Assembly: GCA_023053545.1 (NCBI GenBank)
Contig: JAKZAN010000004.1
Location: 4,960,001 to 5,024,000, forward strand
DNA from: Lepidurus packardi
Lineage: Eukaryota > Arthropoda > Branchiopoda > Notostraca > Triopsidae
Direction: 5' to 3'
DNA: 64,000 bases
Within the stretch, counting starts at the first letter, position 1. Each line of letters starts with the position of its first letter. This document shows, piece by piece, positions 53,406 to 64,000 of the stretch. The notes under the pieces were generated by a model. The model searched no databases. It saw nothing but the letters and a program-made list of their open reading frames with translations, and was not told the origin of the DNA. The translations under genes were made by a program, and so were the position numbers.

Positions 53406-55787
53406 TTATTCCGATTTAGAGACGATGGGTTTGATCATAATCTTACGTAGTTTCTTGAAGGGAACGGAAGCGTCAAACTGTGGAGTGACGTAGTGCTGGT
53501 CTGGCTCACCGGGATTGTTTTCTTTTTTGACGATTTTGATGACCTGTAGAGGAGCAAGTAGTGCTGCTGTAGGTTTGGGCTGGATGGGTCTAGGAGGCTC
53601 GGACGCTGAAGCGGAGTTGGAAGGGGTGGAAACCGTAGTGGCTGGTGCGGCGATCGGAGGGTGATTCGGTGGGATCGTTGGGCTGGAATCGTTCTCACGG
53701 TATGGAGTTTCGGCATCTCCACTCTCATTTTCGTCATGTTTTCCAGAAGAAAAATCGGTTGCGCTGGCGTTCGCGGGTCCCAAACTGTCTCTTTTCCGGC
53801 CTCGGGTACTGCACCACGAATGCTTTAGGTACCCATAACCCTCCCGGTACCGGCCGTACAATGTGCCATAGGACACGCCCAACAACTTGGCGCCTTCCTT
53901 CAGATCCATTTCACGTTCATGTACGGTGGCCATTACAGCATGAGTAAAGGGCTCTTCCCAAAACTGCTGACGTGTACCACGCAGCGTGTAAAAGTCGTAA
54001 CGATAAACGGGCAATCCTTTGAAGAACGCCGAGGGTTCCTCCCCTATTACACATCCATAAAAAAATAGAGGTTTTGGTCTTTAACATTATTTAAAAAACA
54101 CAAAAGACACAATAAAGTTGATAAATTATTACCTGCTTGAGCTAACGTGCTGCTGAAAAAGCCGTTAGTTATAGTCGGGGCTTCGAGACTTTGGGATTCA
54201 GGTTCAGCTTCGGGACTTTGGCTTTGCTCGATCTAAATGTAAAGATTTGAATAAGTTTGTGATAAAGGAGCGTATTTTTTGTATGTTTACTTTTAAGGGT
54301 TGCTGAGATTCGGATACCGACAGATCTAAGGCATCCGAAGGGTCCATGAGCAAACCTTCGTCTTCTGGCTCGAAATGGGGATTATCCTATACATTTCGAT
54401 ATTAATTCAGACTGTCCAATTATATTAAAATCACATATTGGCTTTACGATGAATGCCTGCAATCTAAATTACCCTACGAACGCTGAGTTTTAATCATTTC
54501 TTTAGCCGTGCATAAATTATTGTCAATAACATGATATCAAGAACTGTTATCAAAATTATTGCCAACAACAATTGTAATCAGCAATAATATTGGCATGTAC
54601 AGTTTGAGTAATGACATCACCGACGCATCGTGGCGTGGTTCTACGAAGCTTGTTACCATGGTTGTTGTTGTTTACGTCCATGATGGAAAACGTAAACAAC
54701 GCCATTGGGATACCATGGGCACTTGACACGTCTGTGACGACAGAAATCCACGTGATCCTATTTTCGACATATTTTTCGTGTGTATCTTAACTATTAATTT
54801 CCGTACAACGCAAAGAAATACTCAAGAAACTAGATATTTTGCTCATCTTTGAAGACAAATTTGTTTCTTTTTCTTGGGGGGCTACTGCCCTCTACCGGGA
54901 GATTAGGACAACAAGAATATGAACTTTTGACTTACAGCGGTGCTAATAACGTTCTCAATCCGAGGTTGAAATGATTGCTCCAGGTCGGAGTTGTTAATAT
55001 GGGAAGGAGGCGGGACTAACAAGTGTTTCTTCCGCGGACGTCCTCGTTTGCGTGAGAGAGCAGCATTCCAGTCAGCTATTGTTGCGGTGTCATTGAGCTG
55101 AACCGAAGTGTTACCAGAAGCACCGATAGGTGTAGACGTGGCATTGGTATGACCATTGGTAACACTTGGCTTGGTTATGACAGACGTTGAAGCGCTGTTG
55201 GGGATTGAATGAACAGAACTGCTAGGTTGGTCAACACTGTTGGCCTGCACGGGAGTATTGCTGCGTTTCCAATCTTCATTAGGTGCTGGGGAAGTCATCG
55301 CCACGTCTGACAAGCCCTTGATTCGTAAACTCTCGGCGGTTTTCAACAGCGAGTTCAAATTATCCTACAAAGACAAATTTATTTTTGTTTACTTTTTAAG
55401 TTTAAAGCTCAGTTGGGGAATACCAATATGCTTCTTTACCTGTGACACGTTGACTTCGCCTTTGTACATGAAATCTATGACGCAATTCAAGTCAGTGAAA
55501 GGTGTATCTCTGAGGATGATCAACAGGGGACTAGCTTCATTGTGTTCAAGGAATAGTTGCTCGAAGTAAGTACTGCAAGCGGAAAGGACCATCTAAAGCG
55601 TGTAGAACCGTTTTTAGCGGAAAATTGGAGTAAAGTGTCGTGAAATTACTTTGTGGACCCGGACACTGCGGCCGTCGCAACATAGCGTCACGTCCGTTAA
55701 GCTTTCATTGGATAGAAGCCGGCCGAACACGCGCAGCATGTTATTTTGATGGTTGTTCCATCTCAAGCAAAACTGTTGGTTTTGCAT
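53406..55787 (-). CDS. BTB / AT-hook / pipsqueak-HTH transcription factor
   Basis: Six exons: 55787-55650, 55592-55440, 55364-54936, 54386-54291, 54232-54133, 54043-53406; 517 aa. The BTB/POZ dimerisation domain spans about 1-105 with the typical arthropod start MQNQQFCLRWNNHQNN, then LTDVTLCCDG, KMVLSACSTYFEQLF and FMYKGEVNVSQ. An AT-hook KRGRPRKKH is at 203-211. Acidic, Ser-rich linkers follow. A helix-turn-helix of pipsqueak type is at about 334-380 (MDLKEGAKLLGVSYGTLYGRYREGYG written in two halves: MDLKEGAKLLG, VSYGTLYGRYREGYG). Such proteins (bric-a-brac, ribbon, lov, BtbVII, pipsqueak relatives) are nuclear sequence-specific regulators of development. I cannot pick the orthologue. The tail ends in basic Lys/Arg-rich sequence (KKLRKIMIKP). 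Confidence 0.92.
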
Positions 55788-58548
55788 GGCGGGAAAAGAT
55801 TCTTCCCTTCCTGTGACAAATTAAAAGATTATCATCAGATTTCTCTTTTTAATACTAAACAAATCAAAAAGTCTTTGTACATATTAAGAAGAAAATGTAG
55901 CCTTAATTATAACGGAATGAATTGCAATTATGACGCAAACAGCTCCAGAAGAAATTTTTTTTGAATTCTTTAAAGAAAAAAAGGAAATCAAATGTAGACA
56001 AAAAAGACATAACAACTTGGTACGGCGCTCAAATTAAAATAATGTGACGCTGTTTTATGCATGTAATTGTCAAAAAAATTCTGGAAAATAGCTGCCAACC
56101 ATTTCATTTTCCCCAGTTTTTTCTCACTTTTTTTATTATTTTTTAAGTTTTTTTTTATAGCGTCTTCTTGACAAGAAAACAAAAAAAGGGGAAAAAATAG
56201 AGACCCCAGAGAGAAGCTCGTTTATTTTCTGTGGGATATTTTTTGTTATTTTTTCCTCGTCCTCCTTTTTCTCTGCCAAAACTTTGGAAAAGGGGATACG
56301 TACGAAAAACGAAAAAGGAAAGGAGAAACGAAGGGGGGAGCGGAAAAATCAATAAAAATGCCTCGAGCTGCGCTTAATTTTGGTCCTTTCAAAATTTTAG
56401 GGTCTTGGGAAAAATTCTAAAATGTCCATACATCTTTGGGGGGAAAATATAAGCCATCAGGGGCTTTAACTAAACAAATAAATTTTGGATTTCCTCAACC
56501 AAAATTAGTCAACACCCCCGTCTTCCCATTTTACTTTTTGCTCCGCTTTTCCGCTCTCTCCGGTTGAACAACGTTTTTAATTTGTGAGTTTTTCAAATCA
56601 AACATTCTGAGTCCTTAGGGGTTGTCATGGCAACATTCATAAGCCAATCGATTGCCTCTTGCCCGGAAATTTTGGCTTTTCGTTCTATTATTACAATTTT
56701 TTTATGAGGTCATGAAGGCGTCAAAAGTTTAAGGTGGTATTTTATTTAGATTCAAAAGTTCCTAAAAAAAACGCTAGTTTTTTGTATTGCCCCCTCGCCC
56801 TAATCCACCACCTTCCCACCCACCTTTTTTAATAAGCCTTTCTGTATATTAAAACCAGACATGGAATTTTCAAGTTCTGGCGTCTTCTCCCAAATTCCCT
56901 GAAAAAAATAGTCCGTCATAAAGAATTCCTTTTCATGCTCTCCAGTGCAAAAGGCGCCAAGAAAACACAACAAAAACGAAATAGACGCAGGGAAACTTGA
57001 CAACCTAAAACTATTCCAGCCACAACACTTATAAGCGCCCCAAGGTTACTGCTAATAAACAAATGCTTTTCTTTGTCCACTATTCGCGCAAATTGGGTGT
57101 TACTACGTCAACCGGTTTTGATGTGTGCAACAGGCTTAAATGCAAAAATTCTCGTATTCCATTCCACGACAATAACAGTAACACTTGCTCAAATTTTCAA
57201 ACACTGAATTGAGAAACTCTGCATTTGGGAAAGTATTTCTATTCGGATTAGCTAGAGTAAACTATTTTACCTAGATTTTGGAAAGCTGACGCGAACGTGT
57301 GACGCGTTCCGTTCGAAAAACACACACTGGGCTAAGACACGCACACAATCAAAGCGAGAACTAGCTCAAAAATGCGGGACGAAAATTTTGCGGGGTGGGA
57401 CTTGCTTGTTTTTTGGCGGATTTTTGGGAAACCGCAAACCGTTTTGGGAACCCAAAATCCGCAGGAAAAGAAGGGGGGTGGAGTGGTTCTTTCCGAAGCC
57501 GTTCGAAAAGTTTGTATGTGTCTGTGCTCTAGCTTATAAGCTCACCTGCACTTTTCCGACGTGCCTTTAGCTCCAGTGGTCCAATCCAAAATGGAACCAA
57601 CCAAATGCCCGCGTTGGTTGTCTCCTGTTTTTCCTCCCCGTTTCCCTACGCCACCCAAAAAAGCGTAAAAAAAACTCGTTTTTATCTCTCCCTTTTTTTA
57701 TTTTTGGTTCAGGGCGGCCCTTTTTTTTTATAATAGACTTTTTTTGGAAGAGCTTTTGTATTTTCTCTCCCTTCTCTGGCTCCCGAGTTTTTCATTTCCC
57801 CCCTTCCTACTTCCAAAAATTTTATCTGCGCATTGCCCTTATTCCTTATACCCCGCCCCTTTTTGGGGAGTGAGGATTTTGGGGGGAGACGTCTGAAAAA
57901 TCTCGTTAGTTTTTTTCCTCCTTATTTCGTGCGTAGTAATCAGACCCGAAAATGCAACGATAAAGGAGAAAGAAAAAAGATTCCACAGAAAGGAGAGAAA
58001 GAGACGGATGGAAAAGAGATAAAGAATAAAATAAGCTGAGAATTGTAAGGTAATTTTGAATCTATAATGCTGGTCGTTTGCCAATTCCGTGCTAGATTAG
58101 AATGAAGGAAATGAATTGGGTTCCAGTTGCAACATTGTTTAATACTTTTTAAATTAATTTAGTAGTTATTTTACATTCGTTTGTTTATTTTGTAAATTAA
58201 TTTAGTTTTTATTCTACATTCTTAGACAACGTCAAAAAGAAAAAATTAGCACTCTTTTAGGAATTCTCGTTTCTCGTCAAAGAATTTTGGATCGAGGGGC
58301 ACAGCCAAGTGTGTGCTTAAGAATACTGTATTTATTCAATTCATTCGACATGCTCGAGTTTATTATCGTTGTCTACACAATAACTTTATTATAATATAAA
58401 TTTTTTAGGGCAAGCTCGTAAGTAAAAGAGATGAAAAAAAGTATAAAACAATAGATCGATCCAAGAATCCTATCCCCCAAGACATTTTTTTCTTTAAAAA
58501 AAAGACGAAAAGGGAAAAGGATTTTTTTCTGTCGAGGAAAAATTAATT
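55788..58548. other. intergenic, no supported gene
   Basis: 2.8 kb between the BTB-psq start and the next minus-strand gene. It contains strikingly homopolymer-rich A/T and G runs (about 56130-56360 and 57380-57990), an inverted repeat gcggatttttggg / cccaaaatccgc at 57415-57462, and the 43-bp-period duplication at 58151-58223. Short frames here are dominated by Lys/Phe runs and are not coding-like. Confidence 0.5.
58151..58223. repeat. tandem duplication, two units of about 30 bp with 43-bp period
   Basis: aaattaatttag followed by ttattttacattc at 58151-58180 recurs, with few changes, as aaattaatttag and ttattctacattc at 58194-58223. Confidence 0.6.
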
Positions 58549-60345
58549 TTAGAGAAAGGCAGAGGTGGAGAGGTCCGCCGAACTCTGTGCGAAGCGGACT
58601 TGTTTTTTGGCAGAATCCAACTTGGAAATGGACGACAAGTCTTCCTGGCTGCTGGCACAAGCAGATTGCTTGTGCTGCCTAATAGCATGGGTATGCGATT
58701 GACGTACTTGAGCTAAGATCGTCTTCAATTTGGTCCATTGCGAACTCAGTCGGGGAACCGAGTGCGATTTTTGGATTTTGAGCTTGGAAAAGTTAACCAA
58801 ATTGCCTTCCAAACTGTCGGCCGTTAGAGTGGACGAATCGGACTCGAAGCCGGATTCAACTTGGATGGCCACATTGCAATTAAAAAGTTCGGGAATGACG
58901 GGCGAAGTTGAGGGTGTCAAATCCGCCATCGGAGAAACCGGTATGGGGGAAGGTGTCCCAAACTCGAACTCTTCCACGTTGACTTCTTCGAACTGCGTTT
59001 CGGGGAAGTGGTTCGGTTCTGGAGGTTTTAGAGTCGGATCGGTAATCGACTTCGGAGTCGAATCAAGTGATTCGCCTGCTTCTTCGATTGCAGGCAGCGT
59101 TGGTGGTTGGATCGAGGCCGAACGGTTTAGGAGAGGGAAAGGCTCGACGTAGACATCCGGTCTATGGATAGGAATAGAAGAGGATTCGGCGACGATTTCC
59201 TCTGCCGTTGCTTCAAGTTGGTGGAAATCTGAGGTCAGACGAGGATGTTCCGTGCTTTCTTTTTTTACCCTCACCTTGTCCAATGCTGCTTGGAGCTCTT
59301 GGGCGAAAGCAGAAGAGGCAGGTATATCCGCATTGACCTTAATTGAGCTTCGATTAATACAGCTTTTTCACTGAGTCAACGACCAACAAAATGTGAAAGG
59401 AACATCAATTACTATAGGCTTACTTGCGGTTCCGGTTGTTCGACATGACGTAAGGTAATTTTGCCCTTCTTCAAACGCTCTATGGTATCTCGCATGGCAG
59501 CTTGCTGGGACTCATTACCTCCTACAATAAGGAGAAGTTTTGAGTAAAAAGAGTGTGTTCAGGATATGGAATTATGTAAGAGAAAGCGGAAAATTACCGT
59601 TGGGACCTTTCGGCTTGCGGGATTTGAAGGATTTCTTGACTCGAAGTAGAGATACAAGCGCAGCCAATGGATTCGCATGATTTTGCTGTTCTTGATGGTC
59701 TTGTCTGGGAGGTAATGGTGGTGGGCGAGGCGGTTTAGACTTGCGTTGGGTACCAGCTTGGAGTTCGGCAACTGAGGGGAAAAAAATAACATTTAAGCGA
59801 CTATCGATTTTTTAGTTGTTTTTTTTCAGAGTAGATCTTTACTTTTGGCGCGCATGAATTTATTTTCTTCTTCAACCCGGACCGCTTTACAGCGCACGCT
59901 GCTCAGTTCGCTTTCCAGAATGGCGATGCGAGCTTGCAGAGATGGCACATCATCCGCCATGAAGTCGTTCACGTTGGTATGAGGCAATGGATTCTAAAGT
60001 AAAAATGGGTTATCTAAGAGTAAATTAACTAATCCAGCAATAAGGCTGTGGAAGTTTTACCTGGACGTGTAGACGTCGTTCATGTTCTTGGCGGATGACG
60101 AGTTCCATAAGCGAAGAGAGATCTGGAGGAATGTTTAACCCCTTTTCTGACACGGGCGAAGCCACCACGTTTTTTTCGGTGCATACCTATACAAAAAAAA
60201 ACACGATACACATGACACGATATAAGCTTACTTCCAGCTGGAAATACAAAGCGGCAACGAAATGAAATAACTAATTTACCAGTTTGGTGGCTCCGTCTGT
60301 AGCCATATCCAAATGATAGGTTACTTGATAAACTCCCGAAGCCAT
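58549..60345 (-). CDS. coiled-coil, proline-rich protein with WH2-like motif (shootin-1-like?)
   Basis: Six exons: 60345-60280, 60186-60061, 59993-59843, 59771-59598, 59521-59424, 59337-58549; 467 aa. All phases close. A short N-terminus (MASGVYQVTYHLD) is followed by predicted helical coil (VPSLQARIAILESELSS ... EEENKFMRAKIAELQAG), a proline tract (KPPRPPPLPPRQ), a basic stretch NPLAALVSLLRVKKSFKSRK and the motif MRDTIERLKKGKITLRHV, which resembles WH2-type actin-binding segments and the C-terminal motifs of shootin-1. The last exon gives 263 residues of acidic, Ser/Thr/Pro-rich, probably disordered sequence ending in a basic coil (HAIRQHKQ). A role in linking actin to adhesion or axon outgrowth is an inference from this order of parts. 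The start is the first ATG of exon 1; additional upstream exons cannot be excluded. Confidence 0.75.
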
Positions 60346-61135
60346 CCTTGTAAAATTCTAAAAGCAAACACAAATGTACATCGCGCACGACGTTTTCTAC
60401 GAATGTGAAGTTGAAGTTGTGTATAACCGACGATTCAACTGACTGACTGACTGCTTTCACTACAGGCCAAACAGGCCTGTTTTATAAACTTGGTCTGGTT
60501 TCACCTGCGGAAGAAAGTTGGAGACTTATACTCGCGGAAGCATAGCAGGAGAGGTTTGGGATGGGTGGGAGGGGATACAAAACTAGGTGAAAGGTCATTT
60601 TCAGCACCATAAAATAGAAAGGCAGCTAGGTCACTCGGTCTTGACCTTGTGTTTATATTCATGTATTCAGGTATTCTTGTTATGCAAACCCATTTTGCAG
60701 TTCCCGTTATTAAACCAGGTTTCTGTGTTTTGCTTGCAACTAACGGGCTTTGCAATTAACTTTGCGGTAGGTAGAGCAGTTTTTGTAGAAATATAATACT
60801 TAATAATGTCTTTTACGATATTAAGTTTTTAATTTTATAACTTCACTAATAGATTTGCATTGTCTGCAAATGCAGAATTTGTATTGTAATATTACTATTT
60901 AGTCTCTGTTTTACAATTATGTAATGACATTCAAATTATGCAAGTATCAGGCATTTTTTTTCACTAAGCCTAGGGGCACAGTATATAAGTTTATATAGTA
61001 AGATAACAATTGTATTTTCCAATGTAAAGGTTATGGACCTACTTTCTCGGCTTAAGTGGTTTTGAGGGGGCGAAGGAACATAGGAGGGATGGATTCACAG
61101 ACTTGCCCATGCCCCATAAAGTAAAATTTGGGATT

Positions 61136-61184
61136 CATTTTTCTAGTAGATTTGGAATTCCCATTCCAAATCTACTAGAAAATG
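61136..61184. repeat. 20-bp perfect hairpin with 4-nt loop
   Basis: The arm ttttctagtagatttggaat is followed by tccc and its exact complement, with pairing continuing past a one-base bulge to catt/aatg. A perfect 20-bp stem with a 4-nt loop is very unlikely by chance. No terminator-like T run or coding context; possibly the centre of a small foldback element. Confidence 0.75.
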
Positions 61185-61515
61185 GGTCGGTAAAGAGAAC
61201 AGAACGGCGAACTGCCGACCTTTCTCTCGGGTATTCTAGCGGGTTTTTAGGCGGACCTAAGATCCGACCGACATTGCCCTGTGTAAACCGTCGTTTTGGT
61301 AACTGGGAGGTTTGTGAATGTACCCTTTGATATTCGAGTCTTTAACCCGAATCTACCCTTGCGACTAAGGGAGTCGGTCCAAAACCTTTACATTGGAAGA
61401 TACCCTTGTTGTCCTACTGTGTAAGCCTATATACTGACAAGGGTTCCCAGCTAATTTTGCTATGGGGAAACCCTTGAAAAAAATCCGGTTTGCGTCTATC
61501 ATCAAAATGTCTCTT

Positions 61516-61660
61516 TGTGCAGTACGTTTAAAGAAAACGACCCAAACATAGCGTACCGTCCTATTGGCCCACAACTGTTCATCTAGGAACATGAATAGCC
61601 GTTCCGAATGGACGGCTATTCGCAGCACTGTTTCCAGACGCGCAAGTTGCGGGCCATTAA
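61516..61660. mobile_element. foldback MITE, family A, truncated reverse copy
   Basis: The sequence matches the reverse complement of 16486-16686 from the end tgtgcagtacgttta through aaaacgaccca, gcgtaccgtcc, the inner stem gaatagccgttcc/gacggctattc and cgcaagttgcgggccatt, then stops before the outer part of the second arm. Confidence 0.75.
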
Positions 61661-62012
61661 AATCTTGAAAATGATCTAGGTTGGGTTTTCTCAAAATAAG
61701 ACTTCGCACCGAAGTTTGTAGCAGTAAACAAAAGTCTTACAAGACGTAGTTTGGGCTATATTAGAAGTATCAAACATAAATGCTTTTACATTTTAAGGGA
61801 AATATGAATAACGGTGAGCTTTGTTTATGTTTAGACGCGGCTGTAAATTAAATTGCCATCTTTCACACATTTAATTTCTTGAACAGAACCTAAACAAATA
61901 TCCTGAAGAAAGAAAAATTCTGCACCTTACCCTGAAGATATTCAGAACCATTGCTTGGAATTGAAAATAATTAGTATAATTTAACTAGAGGTTTGAATGA
62001 AGCCTTATTTTG

Positions 62013-62258
62013 TTAACAACGTGGTTTAATTTCTGTTCCAAAAGCCACACGTGTGCTGTGCGCAGCTATACCCTGTACCTCTTCTTGGTATGTCCTTTTT
62101 ATTCGGACCGAGAAATTTCTGCTGTCAAAGCCCTGGGACTGCAAGCCCGATCTGATCGGTGGCCAGTACACTGCTTCCGTGAAAGTGGTGGGAGTGATTA
62201 GCTCCGAGAATCCCATTAGCTGCCCAAAAGCCAGCAAAAGTAAAAATCGGCCTTCCAT
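62013..62258 (-). CDS. possible secreted peptide precursor or its first exon
   Basis: ATG at 62258 opens a frame of 81 codons. It begins with a signal-like segment (MEGRFLLLLAFGQLMGFS) and later has a dibasic site after RNFSVRIKR. A donor-like GAG|gtacag after TYQEE could end an exon near 62078. No known neuropeptide motif is present and the opposite strand is also open, so this is a weak call. Confidence 0.22.
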   Translation of the reverse strand: MEGRFLLLLAFGQLMGFSELITPTTFTEAVYWPPIRSGLQSQGFDSRNFSVRIKRTYQEEVQGIAAHSTRVAFGTEIKPRC

Positions 62259-64000
62259 AAACTTTGTGTTTATTGTTCAAGCTGTCACGTAAATTAGGCG
62301 CTGTGATTAGTGAATAATTGGCAGAACAAGATCCTTTTCAATCGGACAAGTACTTGACAGTCTGCAGTAGTGTCCCTCATGACCTCAAGGCCCGTGAGCC
62401 ACACAGCAGCTTCAACTTCCAAAGCAGTTCCACACGGGATACCGAGAAAGGAAACTTTGCAGCTTGGGGTTAATGCAAAGGAACTGTACATTTGTTCATT
62501 CTAGTTTCAAGTATTTTTGCTGAAAGTTTCCGTGAGTTAACGAGCAGCACGACGCCGTGGCAAACAGAAAGCGAAGTGACTGAGATCGGTGCTGATTTAC
62601 TACATCTTCAAGCTTTGAATACAAAGCACCACTAAAGATAACCATTCTGCAGAACTTCGCGTTGAATACTGTACCTGCCAACGGGAATGACACTATTACG
62701 AATGAATTAATTGCCAGGTTTATTTTTCACGTTCTAAAAAGAATCTCTAATCTCTAGACTCCATCTACGAAATTCTACACAGGTTTACAGATGGACGAAG
62801 TCAAGGAGAGTGATCCAGACCAGCGAATTAAAAGACTACGAGGTTTTCTCGGGACGGAGGCAATGATCTCAACTCTTTCCGAACCACTGGCGTAAATTAA
62901 CTTATTGCATTCCCGGAAGCGTAAGTAATAGGAAGCTCAAAAAAAAAAAGGGTACACCTTTTTATGACTTTTTACAACAATATTTACCAAACATTTCTAG
63001 ATTTTTCCGAACAGCTCAGAAGGTATTCAGGTAACTTTCCTCGATTGCTCAGCGTTTGGATTGTCTATTTAATATTTTTTTGTGAAGAAAAGTGTAAATA
63101 AGAAAAAGACAGGATATTAAACAAGCCGACAGCGTTTCCATATCCCGAGCCGTCCGAAAATTTGCCGTGAGTTTATACATTGGAGACAAAAATCTACCAT
63201 TACTACTGCACGCGGGATATTGGGTTCTATAGCTGTAGCAAGTTCGACACTATTTAACTGTTAAAGGATTGAAGAAGTCCCATGGACGGCAAGCTGGTTA
63301 GAGACTAAACGCCGAAGTTGCCGTTTAGGCCATCCCCAGAAGCATCGATCACGGACTTCGCAGCATCCCAGCCTTTCTTGGCGTCGTACATCTTTTCGCT
63401 GGGGAGAACGGGAGGGGGTTTGTGCTGCCGACGACGAAGAAAACTACTTAAAGTGGCTATTGCTGCTTCATTGACTTTCAAACGTTTACGATCTCGACGA
63501 AAAGAGTCCCTTTAGCTTTGCGTCAAGCTTTTTTTTTGCTTTGGGGATTTTCCAAGTTTTTTCCTCGTCAACCTTCCTTTAACTTTTTATTGCAATGAAG
63601 TGATTGCATTGCGTGCATGTCTTGATAACTGTACGGAGTTCCACTGGAAACCGTGACTCAGATGTTGGTCTGATTTGTATATCAGCGGCCTACGAGTCAT
63701 TATGAAAGCGAACTCGAGGACGAATAAGTAAACAACGTAAGCGAAACTCTACCAAAAATTCCCCACTGAGAAAGATCTGCCAAGTCTGTTTATTGGGCGA
63801 CTTTCAGGAAATCGAAAAATTCTCCGCACTATCTAACCTCCAGACATCGTACCTGTTGATCACTTAGACTGATGTGTAGCGTAACGAACCTTATTGTAAC
63901 CTTATTGCATTCTACTACGCCGGAGTTGCCAGCAGCTTGGAGTCCCAAAATCCCATTTTTTTTACCTGAACTCAGTGTCCCATATTCAAATAGGCAAGTG

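Larger units (their letters stand above)
60346..64000. other. right end, no secure gene
   Basis: Contains the hairpin at 61136-61184, MITE family A copy at 61516-61660 and several short frames open on both strands between 62.0 and 63.5 kb, including a possible secreted-peptide exon at 62013-62258 (minus). A minus-strand frame at about 63328-63510 reads DAKKGWDAAKSVIDASGDG and could be the last exon of a gene lying beyond the window, but has no recognised domain. Confidence 0.4.

Overview
The window is animal nuclear DNA, most likely from an arthropod and plausibly a crustacean. The reasons are genes split by many short introns (about 50-100 nt, GT...AG), AT-rich spacers, a BTB protein with a pipsqueak-type helix-turn-helix (an arthropod architecture), a nanos gene, and full-length orthologues of conserved animal genes. 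The species cannot be named from the sequence. No bacterial operon, CRISPR array, rRNA, convincing tRNA or retroelement reading frame was seen. All gene models below were built by hand by following splice sites and codon phase; every multi-exon model closes in frame from start to stop.

Layout. 1-6.4 kb is gene-poor. 6.4-12.0 kb holds a two-exon rhodopsin-class GPCR with a 3.9 kb intron and three altered signalling motifs. 12-22.5 kb has one intronless SLC35G-like transporter (minus strand), one weak small ORF and two foldback elements. 22.6-41.3 kb is a dense block: a Golgi carbohydrate sulfotransferase (+), MIOX (-), SFSWAP (-), SMC3 (-), TM2D2 (+) and an FGFRL1 orthologue (-). SMC3 and TM2D2 are head to head, 348 bp apart. 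Sulfotransferase/MIOX and TM2D2/FGFRL1 are tail to tail. SMC3 and SFSWAP lie in tandem with 250 bp between them. 41.3-50.4 kb is a second gene-poor stretch with a TIR element built on a 21-bp tandem repeat. 50.9-52.7 kb is nanos (-), whose start codon appears to be split by an intron that carries a foldback element. 53.4-55.8 kb is a BTB/AT-hook/psq transcription factor (-). 58.5-60.3 kb is a coiled-coil, proline-rich, WH2-like protein (-), possibly shootin-related. 60.3-64 kb has no secure gene but holds a 20-bp perfect hairpin, a foldback element and a possible secreted-peptide exon.

The genes do not form one pathway. They are a neighbourhood of housekeeping genes (cohesin, splicing regulation, inositol catabolism, glycan sulfation) and developmental genes (nanos, BTB-psq, FGFRL1, orphan GPCR). 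The most unusual points are the GPCR motif set, the split nanos start codon, four families of small non-autonomous inverted-repeat elements (two present twice), and polyadenylation signals within 10 nt of three stop codons.
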